A program made the position numbers and the translations under genes. Shown piece by piece: positions 1 to 9,011 of a stretch of 64,000 nt of DNA (position 1 is the stretch's first letter; every line of letters begins with the position of its first letter). Origin of the DNA: Sphingobacterium sp. CZ-UAM (lineage in GTDB: Bacteria > Bacteroidota > Bacteroidia > Sphingobacteriales > Sphingobacteriaceae); assembly GCF_002000245.1 (NCBI RefSeq), contig NZ_MTCM01000005.1, positions 303,741 to 367,740 on the forward strand, written 5' to 3'. The notes under the pieces are model-generated. The model saw nothing but the letters and a program-made list of their open reading frames with translations. It made no database searches and was not told the origin of the DNA.

Positions 1-502
1 TTTCTCCTGCGCCACGTTCCTGGGCTTCCAATATCCAATCCAGGGTATTGATCTCGGTCTTGATACGTCCGCCGCTCAGGTGAACAAAATCCTGCCCTTC
101 AATAGATCTGGTATCTACGGCAACCACAACAAACTGCGCTCCAAAAGCTGCAGCCATTTGATTGATCAGGTCGGGATTACGTACAGCTGCAGAGTTGATC
201 GATATCTTATCCGCTCCCGCATTTAATAGAATGTCGGCATCTTTAATTTCGTTGATACCACCGCCGATTGTAAAAGGGATATTTACCTGACGTGCTACCG
301 CTTTGACAAGATCTATTGTTGTCTTGCGCCCTTCATGAGTAGCTGTGATATCTAAGAAAACGAGTTCGTCCGCCCCTTGTTGGGAGTATTCGTAGGCTAA
401 TTCCACCGGATCCCCGGCATCACGAAGGTCTACAAAATTCACTCCTTTTACTGTCCGTCCATCTTTAACATCCAAGCAAGGAATTATCCGTTTTGCCAGC
501 AT
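1..502 (-). CDS. hisF: Imidazole glycerol phosphate synthase cyclase subunit HisF (partial, C-terminus outside window)
   Basis: HisF takes ammonia from HisH and PRFAR and makes imidazole glycerol phosphate plus AICAR in histidine synthesis. About 167 residues are present of a family length near 250; the gene runs off the left edge. The start ATG (502-500) opens MLAKRIIPCLDVKDG, which carries the catalytic Asp11 typical of the TIM-barrel cyclase; the second catalytic Asp lies in VVVAVDT. TIGGGI is a conserved barrel-strand motif. The start lies one base beyond the hisA stop, so the two are translationally coupled within the hisC-B-H-A-F operon. hisIE probably follows outside the window (inference). 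Confidence 0.96.
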   Translation of the reverse strand, partial: MLAKRIIPCLDVKDGRTVKGVNFVDLRDAGDPVELAYEYSQQGADELVFLDITATHEGRKTTIDLVKAVARQVNIPFTIGGGINEIKDADILLNAGADKISINSAAVRNPDLINQMAAAFGAQFVVVAVDTRSIEGQDFVHLSGGRIKTEINTLDWILEAQERGAGE

Positions 503-503
503 C

Positions 504-1256
504 TTAAAATCTGATTAATGATTTAAGGTTCCAGTCTTTGACTTCATCAATGGAAATTCTATTCTCATAGATTGCTTTTCCTACGACAACTGATTCTACT
601 CCCCCCAGTTCCTGAAGTTTTTGAATATCATCCATAGAACTGATACCTCCGGAAGCAATCAATTTGATGATCGGTGAATGGCTCAATAGCTTTTTGTATA
701 ATTCTACACCTGCTCCGCCGAGTTTACCATCCTTGCTAATGTCGGTACATAGAAATCTAAAGAAGCCCAAAACCAAACATTTATCAATATATTCAATCAA
801 TTTAATTGGTGAGCTCTCCAACCAGCCGGAGTATTTGATCACTTCATCCAAGACATCAATTGCAATGACAATATGGTCTGCATACTTCACTTTCCCTTCA
901 TTTAAAGTCGCTAATTCCTCTAAAAAAGAAGGATTCGTAATCGCTTGCGTACCCACGATAACACGGTATACCCCAGCATCTACCAATTCCTTTACTTTTT
1001 CAATGCTCCTTACCCCGCCGCCATATTGTATTTTCATATCTGTCTTCTGGATAATGTCGAACAGATAGGATTGGTTACTAAAATCACCTTTGGCACCATT
1101 CAGGTCTATGATATGGACCAGTTCAGTACCATTTGCACGATAGTTTTCTATCTGTGCTTCCAAACTAATATCATAAGTCGTAACGTCGTTGTAGTTACCC
1201 TCTCTTAAACGGACAACTTTTTTGTCCAAAACGTCAATTGCTGGAATGATATACAT
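504..1256 (-). CDS. hisA: Phosphoribosylformimino-5-aminoimidazole carboxamide ribotide isomerase HisA
   Basis: HisA opens the aminoaldose ring of ProFAR to give PRFAR, the substrate of HisF/HisH. The protein has 250 residues, normal for the family. It is a TIM barrel with the half-barrel motifs of the HisA/HisF family: MYIIPAIDVLDKKVVRL at the N-terminus contains the catalytic Asp8, IVIAIDVLDE is the central Asp region, and TDISKDGKLGG is the classical HisA loop. It sits 12 bp downstream of hisH and 1 bp before hisF in the same operon. The annotation is secure; HisA is separated from its paralogue HisF by the TDIxxDG loop. Confidence 0.97.
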   Translation of the reverse strand: MYIIPAIDVLDKKVVRLREGNYNDVTTYDISLEAQIENYRANGTELVHIIDLNGAKGDFSNQSYLFDIIQKTDMKIQYGGGVRSIEKVKELVDAGVYRVIVGTQAITNPSFLEELATLNEGKVKYADHIVIAIDVLDEVIKYSGWLESSPIKLIEYIDKCLVLGFFRFLCTDISKDGKLGGAGVELYKKLLSHSPIIKLIASGGISSMDDIQKLQELGGVESVVVGKAIYENRISIDEVKDWNLKSLIRF

Positions 1257-1268
1257 AATCGAATATTT

Positions 1269-1868
1269 TTAGTCTATTTGAATAGTTGAAAAATTGAGCA
1301 GCAACTGCTCACCTGCTTTTCCCGATTTCTCCGGGTGAAATTGTACACCAAAGAAATTATCCTTGGAAATGGCTGCTGAAAATGGTAATCCATAGTCGCA
1401 TTTTGCGGCTGTAAACGTCGTATCATATTCAATATAATACGAATGCACAAAATAAAAATAAGTCTGATCTTCAATATTCGCAAATAAAGGATTATTTGCT
1501 TGTACCGAAACGCTATTCCAGCCCATATGAGGCACTTTGCCCGCTAGGCCGGCATCAAAATGTAACGTTTTCAGTGGGAATAATGCTAACATTTCCGCAT
1601 CACCCTCCTCGGAATATTCGGTCAAAAGTTGCATACCGACACAGATCCCCAAAACAGGTTTGCGCAGTTGTTTAATATAGGGCACTAATCCCGACTCATG
1701 CAATTTGTTCATGGCAGCTCCGGCATGGCCTACGCCCGGAATAATAATACGATCATAAAGATCGATCTCCGCTGCAGTATTGATCATACCATAGGTCAGC
1801 CCTACCCGATCTAGCGCAGCAGTCAGCGAGAAGATATTCCCGGCGCCATAGTTAATAATTCCTATCAT
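1269..1868 (-). CDS. hisH: Imidazole glycerol phosphate synthase glutamine amidotransferase subunit HisH
   Basis: HisH hydrolyses glutamine and channels ammonia into HisF. The 199 residues form a class I glutamine amidotransferase: GAGN near residue 8, the nucleophile elbow GICVGMQLL with Cys76, and the catalytic His178-Glu180 pair in GVQFHPEKSG. Length is normal. The gene lies between hisB (177 bp upstream, a gap with heptamer repeats) and hisA (12 bp downstream). The longer gap means hisHAF might have a promoter of its own, but I found no good TAnnTTTG box there on this strand. Confidence 0.97.
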   Translation of the reverse strand: MIGIINYGAGNIFSLTAALDRVGLTYGMINTAAEIDLYDRIIIPGVGHAGAAMNKLHESGLVPYIKQLRKPVLGICVGMQLLTEYSEEGDAEMLALFPLKTLHFDAGLAGKVPHMGWNSVSVQANNPLFANIEDQTYFYFVHSYYIEYDTTFTAAKCDYGLPFSAAISKDNFFGVQFHPEKSGKAGEQLLLNFSTIQID

Positions 1869-1875
1869 TTTTATT

Positions 1876-1910
1876 AGTATTGAGATTTGAGTATTGAGTA
1901 TTGAGACTTT
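1876..1910. repeat. Short tandem heptamer repeat (AGTATTG)n
   Basis: Five successive 7-base units read AGTATTG, AGATTTG, AGTATTG, AGTATTG, AGACTTT on the plus strand. Three units are exact and two degenerate. The repeat lies in the 177-bp hisB-hisH gap, starting only 8 bp from the hisH start codon, so it falls in the 5' untranslated part of any transcript starting at hisH. Similar short intergenic tandem words occur in related genomes as far as I recall; function unknown. Confidence 0.6.
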
Positions 1911-2045
1911 GGTTAGGCTAGCCGTCGGCTTACCTACTTCATCTTTTACTCTTTAGCCCAAACTTTTTTATCTCCTCACCCTACAAGGGCAATATCTTAG
2001 TTTTAGCGTTTATAGCCTAGTCACAAAGACAGGTATAATGTAAAA

Positions 2046-3185
2046 CTACAAAACACCTTTTGTACTTGGCAGCTGCATATGATCCGCATCCCGTCGTACT
2101 GCTTTCTTGATCGATTTCGCAAAAGCCTTAAAAATTGCTTCGATCTTATGGTGCTCGTTATCCCCTTCGGCCTTGATATTTAGATTTGATTTGGAGGCGT
2201 CAGAAAATGATTTAAAGAAGTGGAAGAACATCTCTGTCGGCATATCGCCTATTTTCTCCCGTTTAAATTCAGCATCCCAGACAATCCAATTGCGGCCACC
2301 AAAATCCAGTGCAACCTGCGCCAGGCAATCATCCATTGGTAAGGTATAAGAGTAGCGTTCAATACCGCGCTTGTCACCCAAGGCCTTTAAGAACACTTCG
2401 CCCAAAGCAATCCCTGTATCTTCGATGGTATGATGCTCATCGATATGAAGATCACCTTTGGCTTTGATCGTTAAGTCCAATGCACCATGTCGGGCTAGCT
2501 GATCTAGCATATGGTCAAAGAAGGGCAGTCCTGTCTCAATTTCCGATTTACCGGAACCATCCAGGTTCAGTTGAATAAAAATATCGGTTTCATTCGTTTT
2601 ACGATGATGTTCGGCCGTACGTGTACCCAGTTTGAGGAATTCGTATACGGTCTTCCAGTCTGTGGTCTCCAAAGCCACAGCATTCGGGTCAATGTCGACA
2701 TTTTCCAATGCCCCCAATTGATCGTTTGCACGTAGCCATATAGCTTTAGCACCAAGATTTTGCGCAAGCTTGACATCATTTACACGGTCACCGATCACGA
2801 ACGATTCACTCAGATTATATTTTGCTGCATCGAAATATTCCCCCAGCATACCAATACCCGGCTTACGTGTATCTGCATTTTCGTGTGGGAAAGTTTTGTC
2901 GATATGTTCTTTCGCAAATACTACACCTTCTGCCGCAAACGTATCAATCACAAAATGATGGACAGGCCAAAAGTTTTCTTCCGGATGGGAAGATGTTCCT
3001 AAACCATCTTGGTTAGAAACCAAGATCAATTCAAAATCCAGCTCCTTAGCGATACGTGGCAGGTACTGCAAAGCACCGGGATAGAATTTTAATTTTGCAA
3101 AAGAATCAATCTGCTCATCTTCTGGTTCCAAAATTAATGTTCCGTCACGGTCTATAAACAGTACACGTTTTAAGTTATCAGGCAT
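2046..3185 (-). CDS. hisB: Bifunctional histidinol-phosphatase / imidazoleglycerol-phosphate dehydratase HisB
   Basis: This enzyme catalyses two steps of histidine synthesis: dehydration of imidazole glycerol phosphate and dephosphorylation of histidinol phosphate. Of 379 residues, the first ~190 form a HAD phosphatase with FIDRDGTL (nucleophile and general acid Asp) and a later GDRVNDVKLA loop; the remainder is the IGPD domain with metal-binding HHTIEDTGIALG and EHHKIEAIFKAF. The fused form is like that of enterobacteria. It lies 4 bp downstream of hisC and starts ATG at 3185. Full length, no defects seen. Confidence 0.97.
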   Translation of the reverse strand: MPDNLKRVLFIDRDGTLILEPEDEQIDSFAKLKFYPGALQYLPRIAKELDFELILVSNQDGLGTSSHPEENFWPVHHFVIDTFAAEGVVFAKEHIDKTFPHENADTRKPGIGMLGEYFDAAKYNLSESFVIGDRVNDVKLAQNLGAKAIWLRANDQLGALENVDIDPNAVALETTDWKTVYEFLKLGTRTAEHHRKTNETDIFIQLNLDGSGKSEIETGLPFFDHMLDQLARHGALDLTIKAKGDLHIDEHHTIEDTGIALGEVFLKALGDKRGIERYSYTLPMDDCLAQVALDFGGRNWIVWDAEFKREKIGDMPTEMFFHFFKSFSDASKSNLNIKAEGDNEHHKIEAIFKAFAKSIKKAVRRDADHMQLPSTKGVL

Positions 3186-3189
3186 AGTA

Positions 3190-4248
3190 TTATTTATTGA
3201 TTTGATTAAGTTTTTCTAATAATGTCCGGTTCTCCGCAGGCGTCCCAACAGTGATCCGCAAACAGCCTTCACAAAGCTCGACCTTGGAGCGATCTCTGAC
3301 AATGATCCCATACTGAACCAAATAGTCGTAGATCTCCCGGGGGTTTTCCATCTTGACCAGAATAAAATTGGCATCGGAAGGTGTGATGTGATGCACATAG
3401 TCCAACTCAAGGAGCTCGCGTACCAGTTTTTCACGTTCTGCAACAGTCTCCTTGATCCAGTCGTTGACTTGATCCACATTATTCAGCGCCTCCAGCACGA
3501 TATCCTGTGTCGCTTGATTAATATTATAAGGCGGTTTAATTTTATTATAAACAGCTATAATCTCTTTGCTTGCAAAGGCCATGCCTAAGCGAAGTGCTGC
3601 AAGTCCCCAGGCTTTAGATAAGGTCTGCAAAACCACCAGGTTTGGATATTCGGCCAGTTCCTGCGTAAATGATTTCACAGCAGAAAAATTGATATAAGCT
3701 TCATCGACAACGACAAGTCCCTGAAAATTATTCAATACCGTTTCAATGTCCTGGCGACGGATCGAATTCCCTGTTGGATTATTAGGTGAACAGATAAAGA
3801 TCAGCTTGGTATGTGCATCTATGGCATTGGCGATACCGTCCAGATCCAATTGATAGTCTGCCGTAAGATTTACTTTCTTAAAGGCGACATCATTGATATT
3901 TGCAGACACCTCGTACATACCATAGGTCGGCGGAACTAAAATAACATTGTCTACACCGGGTGTACAAAATGCACGGTATAAAATATCAATAGCCTCATCG
4001 CTTCCATTACCCAAAAATATGTTTTCCGGAGGTACACCTTTTATGTTTGAAAGTTTTGCTTTGACTTGATGTTGGAGTGGGTCTGGGTATCGGTTGTAAT
4101 CATGGTTTAGTGGGGATCCAAAAGGATTTTCATTGGCATCAATCAATATGGATGCCGCCCCTTTAAATTCATCTCTAGCGGACGAATAAGGTACGAGCTT
4201 TTTGATATTTTCCCGTAGTAGATTGTTTAAGTTGAATGGATTATCCAT
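3190..4248 (-). CDS. hisC: Histidinol-phosphate aminotransferase HisC
   Basis: HisC is a PLP enzyme that transaminates imidazole acetol phosphate with glutamate. Its 352 residues show the class I/II aminotransferase fold: NENPFGSP near the N-terminus, GNGSDEAID, CSPNNPTGN, VVDEAYINF, and the PLP lysine in LQTLSKAWGLAALR, followed by a phosphate-binding Arg. It is the first his gene of the cluster here; 97 bp separate it from rnz upstream, with no hisG or hisD in between. No clear promoter box is visible in that gap, so read-through from rnz cannot be excluded. Confidence 0.96.
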   Translation of the reverse strand: MDNPFNLNNLLRENIKKLVPYSSARDEFKGAASILIDANENPFGSPLNHDYNRYPDPLQHQVKAKLSNIKGVPPENIFLGNGSDEAIDILYRAFCTPGVDNVILVPPTYGMYEVSANINDVAFKKVNLTADYQLDLDGIANAIDAHTKLIFICSPNNPTGNSIRRQDIETVLNNFQGLVVVDEAYINFSAVKSFTQELAEYPNLVVLQTLSKAWGLAALRLGMAFASKEIIAVYNKIKPPYNINQATQDIVLEALNNVDQVNDWIKETVAEREKLVRELLELDYVHHITPSDANFILVKMENPREIYDYLVQYGIIVRDRSKVELCEGCLRITVGTPAENRTLLEKLNQINK

Positions 4249-4345
4249 TATAAAAAAATTAGAGCCGTAAACTTAGAGAAATTGTTTATCAAAAGCAATA
4301 TAAAAAGTATTTGGCAGTGGAAATATGGTTAAAATTCACAAAAAG

Positions 4346-5257
4346 CTAAACTGAAAACCATTTACCTTCAATCGAAAGTTCAGTATTTGGGAATACCGTA
4401 CGGGCTTCATCCAATAAAGGATTTAGATCCCGGTAACGGGCGGAGTAGTGTCCCAGCAACAATTTCTTTGCATGGGTTTCTTTGGCGATCTCCCCGGCTT
4501 CCAGTGCGGTCGTATGGAAAGTCTCCTTTGCACGGTCTACCATATCATGCAGAAAAGTAGATTCATGATACATCAGATCGGCATGCTGGACATAAGGCAG
4601 ATAGTTCGCAGTACGCACTGTATCCGAACAGTACACGTAACTTCTGGATCTAGGAGCCGGTAGGCTCAATTGATCCGCTGGGTAAACATTTCCCTTTTCG
4701 TCCACATAATCCATCCCCTTCTTTATGGCGGGATAATAGACCGTAGGAATATTTAATGCCTGAACCACATCACCAAGCAAGGTACGGGCCCTGGGACCTT
4801 CGTCAAAACGAAAGCCTGTACAGGCAATGCGATGTGTTAAAGGGAATGTACTCACTTTCATTGTTCGATTTTCAAAAATAACCCCGGGCTCGTCGGGTGA
4901 AATCGGATGAAAAATAAGATTATAGCGTAAAGCTGTCTCAGAATGCAGAAATTGTATATCCAAAATCTCCTTCAAGGCAGCAGGGCCATATAAATGAAGA
5001 TCACTTTTGCGGCCGACCAGGTGCATCGAAGACAGCAGCCCGACCAGACCTAAATAGTGATCTCCATGTAAATGGCTAATAAATATATGTCCTAAGCGAT
5101 TGCTTTTAATTCCATAGCGGCTGAGCTGCATTTGCGTACCCTCACCACAGTCTATTAAAAACAATTGTTCATTAAAGTTCAACACTTGGCTAGTCGGATG
5201 GCGATCAAACATCGGTGTCGCGGAACTATTCCCTAATATCAGAACTTCAAACTTCAT
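4346..5257 (-). CDS. rnz: Ribonuclease Z (tRNA 3' endonuclease)
   Basis: RNase Z cuts tRNA precursors just 3' of the discriminator base. The 303-residue protein has the metallo-beta-lactamase fold: the zinc motif SHLHGDHYLGL (His62, His64, Asp66, His67), later FPLTHRI, a Ser-Asp site YCSDTV, and the distal HYSARY histidine. Length matches the short bacterial form. It begins 1 bp after the STAS gene ends, so the two are coupled. The tRNA-Asp genes in this window lack an encoded CCA, which fits a need for RNase Z plus CCA-adding enzyme. Confidence 0.96.
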   Translation of the reverse strand: MKFEVLILGNSSATPMFDRHPTSQVLNFNEQLFLIDCGEGTQMQLSRYGIKSNRLGHIFISHLHGDHYLGLVGLLSSMHLVGRKSDLHLYGPAALKEILDIQFLHSETALRYNLIFHPISPDEPGVIFENRTMKVSTFPLTHRIACTGFRFDEGPRARTLLGDVVQALNIPTVYYPAIKKGMDYVDEKGNVYPADQLSLPAPRSRSYVYCSDTVRTANYLPYVQHADLMYHESTFLHDMVDRAKETFHTTALEAGEIAKETHAKKLLLGHYSARYRDLNPLLDEARTVFPNTELSIEGKWFSV

Positions 5258-5258
5258 A

Positions 5259-5639
5259 TTAATCTTCGATTGTCCCCCGATATTCAGACTCTAATTCGTG
5301 CGCAAAGATCATATCTTCAGCAACCTTTAGTGATGGAGCAATCTTGATCGATTTATCCAGGTGCGACACACGAACCATATCCATTAATTTAGGACATAGA
5401 TTGACCAAAATAAATATACCGCCAACGGACTGGCACAAACGGTGAGCCAGTATCCCCAAACGAATACCTACTTCATCCGTCTTTTGGACATGAATCATAT
5501 CCAAAACAATATTGCGTTGGCCAATCGTATTTCGCAACAGGAACTCCCCCTTCAGTTTAGCTGCATTATCCGCATCTATCACTTCCACATGGGGTTCTAT
5601 CACAATATAACGATCATGCTTATCAATAGTGTACTTCAT
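5259..5639 (-). CDS. STAS-domain protein (anti-sigma factor antagonist-like)
   Basis: A single STAS domain of 126 residues, of the type seen in SpoIIAA-like anti-anti-sigma factors. The characteristic loop that usually reads DSSG is TDEVG here (Thr54-Gly58), so the usual phospho-accepting serine is absent and replaced by Glu/Val. This argues against classical control by a serine kinase; the protein may be constitutively active or use STAS only for binding. It is followed by rnz with a 1-bp gap, and purC ends 33 bp upstream. No partner kinase or sigma factor is adjacent. Confidence 0.8.
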   Translation of the reverse strand: MKYTIDKHDRYIVIEPHVEVIDADNAAKLKGEFLLRNTIGQRNIVLDMIHVQKTDEVGIRLGILAHRLCQSVGGIFILVNLCPKLMDMVRVSHLDKSIKIAPSLKVAEDMIFAHELESEYRGTIED

Positions 5640-5672
5640 AAGTCTATTTCATTAGTTTGAAGATACAATGTA

Positions 5673-6629
5673 CTAATAATTTAGCTCTTTTAAGGCTTTT
5701 GAAACATTTCTTTCCACACGTTCCAGTACATCTTCCTGATCAGGGTAGACAAATTTTTCACCAACGATATGCTCGTACAGCTCAATATAGCGTTCGGAAA
5801 TGGAAGCAATAATTTCATCAGTCATCTCCGGAACCGTCTGCCCATCTTTACCCTGAAAGCCATTTTCGATCAACCATTTGCGCACAAACTCTTTTGATAA
5901 TTGCTTTTGAGCTTCACCTTTCTCCTGGCGTTCCTGGTATCCATCTGCATAGAAATAACGGGATGAATCTGGGGTATGGATCTCATCGATCAAAACGATC
6001 TTGCCATCTTTTTTACCAAATTCATATTTGGTATCCACCAGGATCAGTCCTCTTTGCGCTGCAATTTCAGTTCCGCGTTGAAACAAGGCTTTGGTATAGT
6101 TCTCCAATTGCACATAATCGGCCTCGCTGACGATACCTTTTTTCAAAATATCAGCACGGGAAATATCCTCATCGTGACCTACGGCCGCTTTGGTCGTCGG
6201 TGTAATGATCGGCTCCGGCAATTTATCATTCTCTTTCAGTCCTTCTGGAAGAGGCTCACCGCAGACCTCACGTTTACCAGCCGCATATTCGCGCCAAGCA
6301 TGTCCCGACAAATAACCACGGATAACCATTTCTACTTTAAACGGTTCACACATCTGACCGATGGTCACACTCGGATCCGGCACAGATACAACCCAATTGG
6401 GGATAATATCAGCTGTCGCTTTTAAAAATTTAGCTGCAATCTGATTTAACACCTGTCCTTTGTAAGGAATCGGGCGGGGAAGTACCACATCAAATGCTGA
6501 AATACGATCGGAAGCTACCATCGCCAGGTAGGTATCGGCAATCGTATACACATCACGTACCTTACCTCTGTAAAAAGCAGTCTGATTTTCGAAATTGAAA
6601 TTTGTTTCTTTTATAGCGTTCATGTTCAA
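5673..6629 (-). CDS. purC: Phosphoribosylaminoimidazole-succinocarboxamide synthase PurC
   Basis: PurC (SAICAR synthetase) ligates aspartate to CAIR using ATP in purine synthesis. The 318 residues are typical of the longer PurC form found in Bacteroidota and yeast. Motifs include FYRGKVRDVYTI (nucleotide loop), SDRISAFDVVLP, EMVIRGYLSGHAWREY and LVDTKYEFG...LIDEIHTPDSSRY. It lies 36 bp downstream of phoH on the same strand. Its product AICAR precursor links to the nearby his genes only through shared metabolism; no regulatory element (such as a purine riboswitch) is seen. Confidence 0.96.
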   Translation of the reverse strand: MNMNAIKETNFNFENQTAFYRGKVRDVYTIADTYLAMVASDRISAFDVVLPRPIPYKGQVLNQIAAKFLKATADIIPNWVVSVPDPSVTIGQMCEPFKVEMVIRGYLSGHAWREYAAGKREVCGEPLPEGLKENDKLPEPIITPTTKAAVGHDEDISRADILKKGIVSEADYVQLENYTKALFQRGTEIAAQRGLILVDTKYEFGKKDGKIVLIDEIHTPDSSRYFYADGYQERQEKGEAQKQLSKEFVRKWLIENGFQGKDGQTVPEMTDEIIASISERYIELYEHIVGEKFVYPDQEDVLERVERNVSKALKELNY

Positions 6630-6665
6630 AGTAAATTCAAATAATAAGTTTTTGCAAACAAGCCA

Positions 6666-7631
6666 TTAAATATCGCCGTATGCTTCTAAAATGCGCCGCA
6701 CCAATTTATGGCGGACCACATCCCCACCGCTAAGGTGGATAATATCAATCCCTTCAATATTGTCCAACAAACGGATGGATGTTGAAAGGCCGGATTGATT
6801 CTTTTTGGGGAGATCGACCTGCGTCATATCACCCGTAACAATAAATTTTGCAGTGGGCCCCATACGTGTCAAAAACATTTTCAACTGCATATCCGTTGCA
6901 TTTTGCGCTTCGTCCAAAATCACAAAACAGTTGTCAAGCGTACGCCCCCGCATAAATGCGAGTGGTGCAACCTCGATCGTACGGTTTTCTAAATATCCTT
7001 TTAATTTTTCCGCCGGGATCATGTCATCAAGCGCATCATAAAGTGGTCTCAGATAAGGATCGACCTTTTCTTTCAGATCTCCGGGGAGAAAACCTAGATT
7101 TTCTCCAGCTTCCACAGCTGGTCGGGTCAGAATAATCCGCTTGATTTCCTTGTTGCGAAGTGCTCTGACTGCCAGTGCAACAGCTGTATAGGTCTTTCCT
7201 GTTCCCGCAGGACCAATGGCAAATAAGATGTCATTTTTTGAAATACTATCCACCATCCGTCGCTGGTTGGCCGTCCGTGCGCGGACAATCAACCCATTAG
7301 GTCCATAAACAATCGGTTCGGAACCAAAGGCTGCCTGCTTAGCCGCAATCTCCTTTTCCTGCTGCGCAGCTGAGCCTGCACTCGCGCCCAGCAGATTCTC
7401 AAAATCCAACAGGGTAATGTTGTTGAATTTTTCCAGATGCGCCATGACTTCCTTAAAGGATTGCTCAAATAGTTCCAATTCCTTCGCATCTCCTAGCACC
7501 TTCATTTCACTTCCACGAGCTACAATCCGCAGTTTTGGGAATTGTTTCTTCAAATAATCAAAGTGCTCATTGTCTGCTCCCCATAATATGGGTAAATTCA
7601 GACCATCTAATGCAATTAGTAACTCGTTCAA
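6666..7631 (-). CDS. phoH: PhoH-like ATPase
   Basis: A 321-residue PhoH family protein. The C-terminal two thirds is an SF1-like ATPase core with Walker A GPAGTGKT (residues 140-147), Walker B FVILDE (236-241) and a TGDMTQVDLP motif. The N-terminal ~100 residues match the small domain usual in this family (PhoL/YbeZ). In E. coli YbeZ works beside the endoribonuclease YbeY in rRNA maturation; ybeY is not in this window. It is the first gene of the leftward run phoH-purC-STAS-rnz. A -7 box lies about 70 bp upstream. Confidence 0.93.
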   Translation of the reverse strand: MNELLIALDGLNLPILWGADNEHFDYLKKQFPKLRIVARGSEMKVLGDAKELELFEQSFKEVMAHLEKFNNITLLDFENLLGASAGSAAQQEKEIAAKQAAFGSEPIVYGPNGLIVRARTANQRRMVDSISKNDILFAIGPAGTGKTYTAVALAVRALRNKEIKRIILTRPAVEAGENLGFLPGDLKEKVDPYLRPLYDALDDMIPAEKLKGYLENRTIEVAPLAFMRGRTLDNCFVILDEAQNATDMQLKMFLTRMGPTAKFIVTGDMTQVDLPKKNQSGLSTSIRLLDNIEGIDIIHLSGGDVVRHKLVRRILEAYGDI

Positions 7632-8050
7632 ATTTTATCCTAGTTTAGAAATAATCAGATGTCCCTATTACGCTATAGCTCCAATACGTAATACTATTCA
7701 AAATTAACGTATTCTAATGAGAAAATACGCCATCCCGAAGAGATTTTTGTAAAAAGAAAAACCAAATTATTTTTTTCAGGTTTCCGCTATAAGTTTGGCT
7801 TTTAAAGCTGAACTTAGACCGTACAAATCTATTCTTTACAGGATAAACAGAAGCTATGTTTGTGTATATCAACCGAAAAAAGATATATTCAAAATAAGTT
7901 CTTCAATTAGCTTTACAAATCAGCTGATAAATAGTAATTTTGTCCTCTATTTGAATAGATTTTCAGGAACAGAATATGTAAACGGCAGGAGATCTATTTA
8001 TATTCATGCAATAAAGGGAATTTGACAAATTCGGTCTACTTTAGATTATA
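7632..8050. promoter_or_regulatory. 419-bp divergent intergenic region (phoH / SAM hydrolase) with two -7 boxes
   Basis: This AT-rich gap separates divergent genes. Reading leftward, TAATTTTG at 7699-7706 matches the Bacteroidota -7 word and would serve phoH. Reading rightward, TAATTTTG at 7935-7942 matches too, with TTTA 19 bp upstream (7912-7915, one base off TTTG), and would serve the SAM hydrolase with a leader of roughly 100 bases. Arms AATACGT (7683-7689) and ACGTATT (about 7707-7713) form an inverted repeat around the phoH box. A 76-codon reading frame at 7795-8025 shows no protein-like features. No RNA gene recognised. Confidence 0.55.
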
Positions 8051-8839
8051 ATGGCAGTAATTACGTTAACGACAGATCTAGGACATAAAGATTTTTATCA
8101 AGCTGCGCTAAAAGGAAGCCTTTTAACGCAGTTGTCTGATGTTCATATTGTCGATATCACGCATGAAATCCCTGCATTCAACATTCCCCGTGCAGCCTTT
8201 GTACTTGGTAACGCCTATCATTATTTCCCCAAAGGAACAGTACATATCATCGGTATCAACACCCTTTTCCATGAAGAATCCAAGTATATAGGCATGAAAT
8301 ATAGGGATCATTATTTCGTGGGGGCGGACAATGGTATCTTCAGCCTACTGTTGAATGGAAATGAACCCCAGGAACTGTATGAGCTCAACCTGATGCAGGA
8401 CCTAAGATACCTTCATTTCCCACTGGCGGATATTCTTTCAAAATCTGCCTGCCATATTGCCAAAGGCGGTAAACTGAAAGATGTTGGTACCCCCATGAAT
8501 CACCTGATTGAAAAAGTTACTTTACAGCCGATCTTTGACAAGGATATGATCCGTGGCAATGTCATTTATGTTGACGCTTTCGGAAACGCCATTACCAATA
8601 TCTCCAAAGACCTGTTCAACAAAGTCCAAAAGGGACGGAATTTTGTCCTGTATTTCAAACGCAATGAGACAATAACCAACCTTTCATGGCATTACAACGA
8701 AGTCGGTGAAGGCGAAAAACTATGTCTTTTTGGCATCAGTAATTACTTGGAAATTGCCATCAACAAAGGCAATGCAAGCCAGCTCTTGGGGCTTCACGAT
8801 GACGATTCCAATGTCATTCGTATCGAATTTAAAGATTAA
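8051..8839 (+). CDS. S-adenosyl-L-methionine hydrolase (hydroxide adenosyltransferase), DUF62 family
   Basis: Members of this family (SAM_adeno_trans, DUF62) split SAM into adenosine and methionine using water; halogenase relatives use chloride or fluoride. The 262 residues begin with MAVITLTTDLGHKDFYQ, whose Asp is the ribose-binding residue. GADNGIFSLLL and YVDAFGNAITNIS are the other family motifs, the latter in the C-terminal beta-barrel. I see none of the extra loop known from fluorinases, so hydrolysis is the likely activity (inference). It stands alone between phoH and a membrane protein; a physiological role in this group is not established. Confidence 0.85.
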   Translation: MAVITLTTDLGHKDFYQAALKGSLLTQLSDVHIVDITHEIPAFNIPRAAFVLGNAYHYFPKGTVHIIGINTLFHEESKYIGMKYRDHYFVGADNGIFSLLLNGNEPQELYELNLMQDLRYLHFPLADILSKSACHIAKGGKLKDVGTPMNHLIEKVTLQPIFDKDMIRGNVIYVDAFGNAITNISKDLFNKVQKGRNFVLYFKRNETITNLSWHYNEVGEGEKLCLFGISNYLEIAINKGNASQLLGLHDDDSNVIRIEFKD

Positions 8840-9011
8840 TTTCATAAATTCATTCCTGCAAATAGTTTATCACTTGAATCTGATCCAAAATACTCTTGGG
8901 ATTTATGATCGTTTAACACCTGATTTAGCAGACATTGTCAGCCTTTGTACCGTTGAAACATTGATGCGATTTCAGCAAAATTAATTTCAGATTGATTGTT
9001 CAAATTTAGCT

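Noticed and set aside
7795..8025. 76-codon frame in the phoH/SAM hydrolase gap
   Set aside because: TTG start, no recognisable features, and it covers the likely promoter of the next gene.
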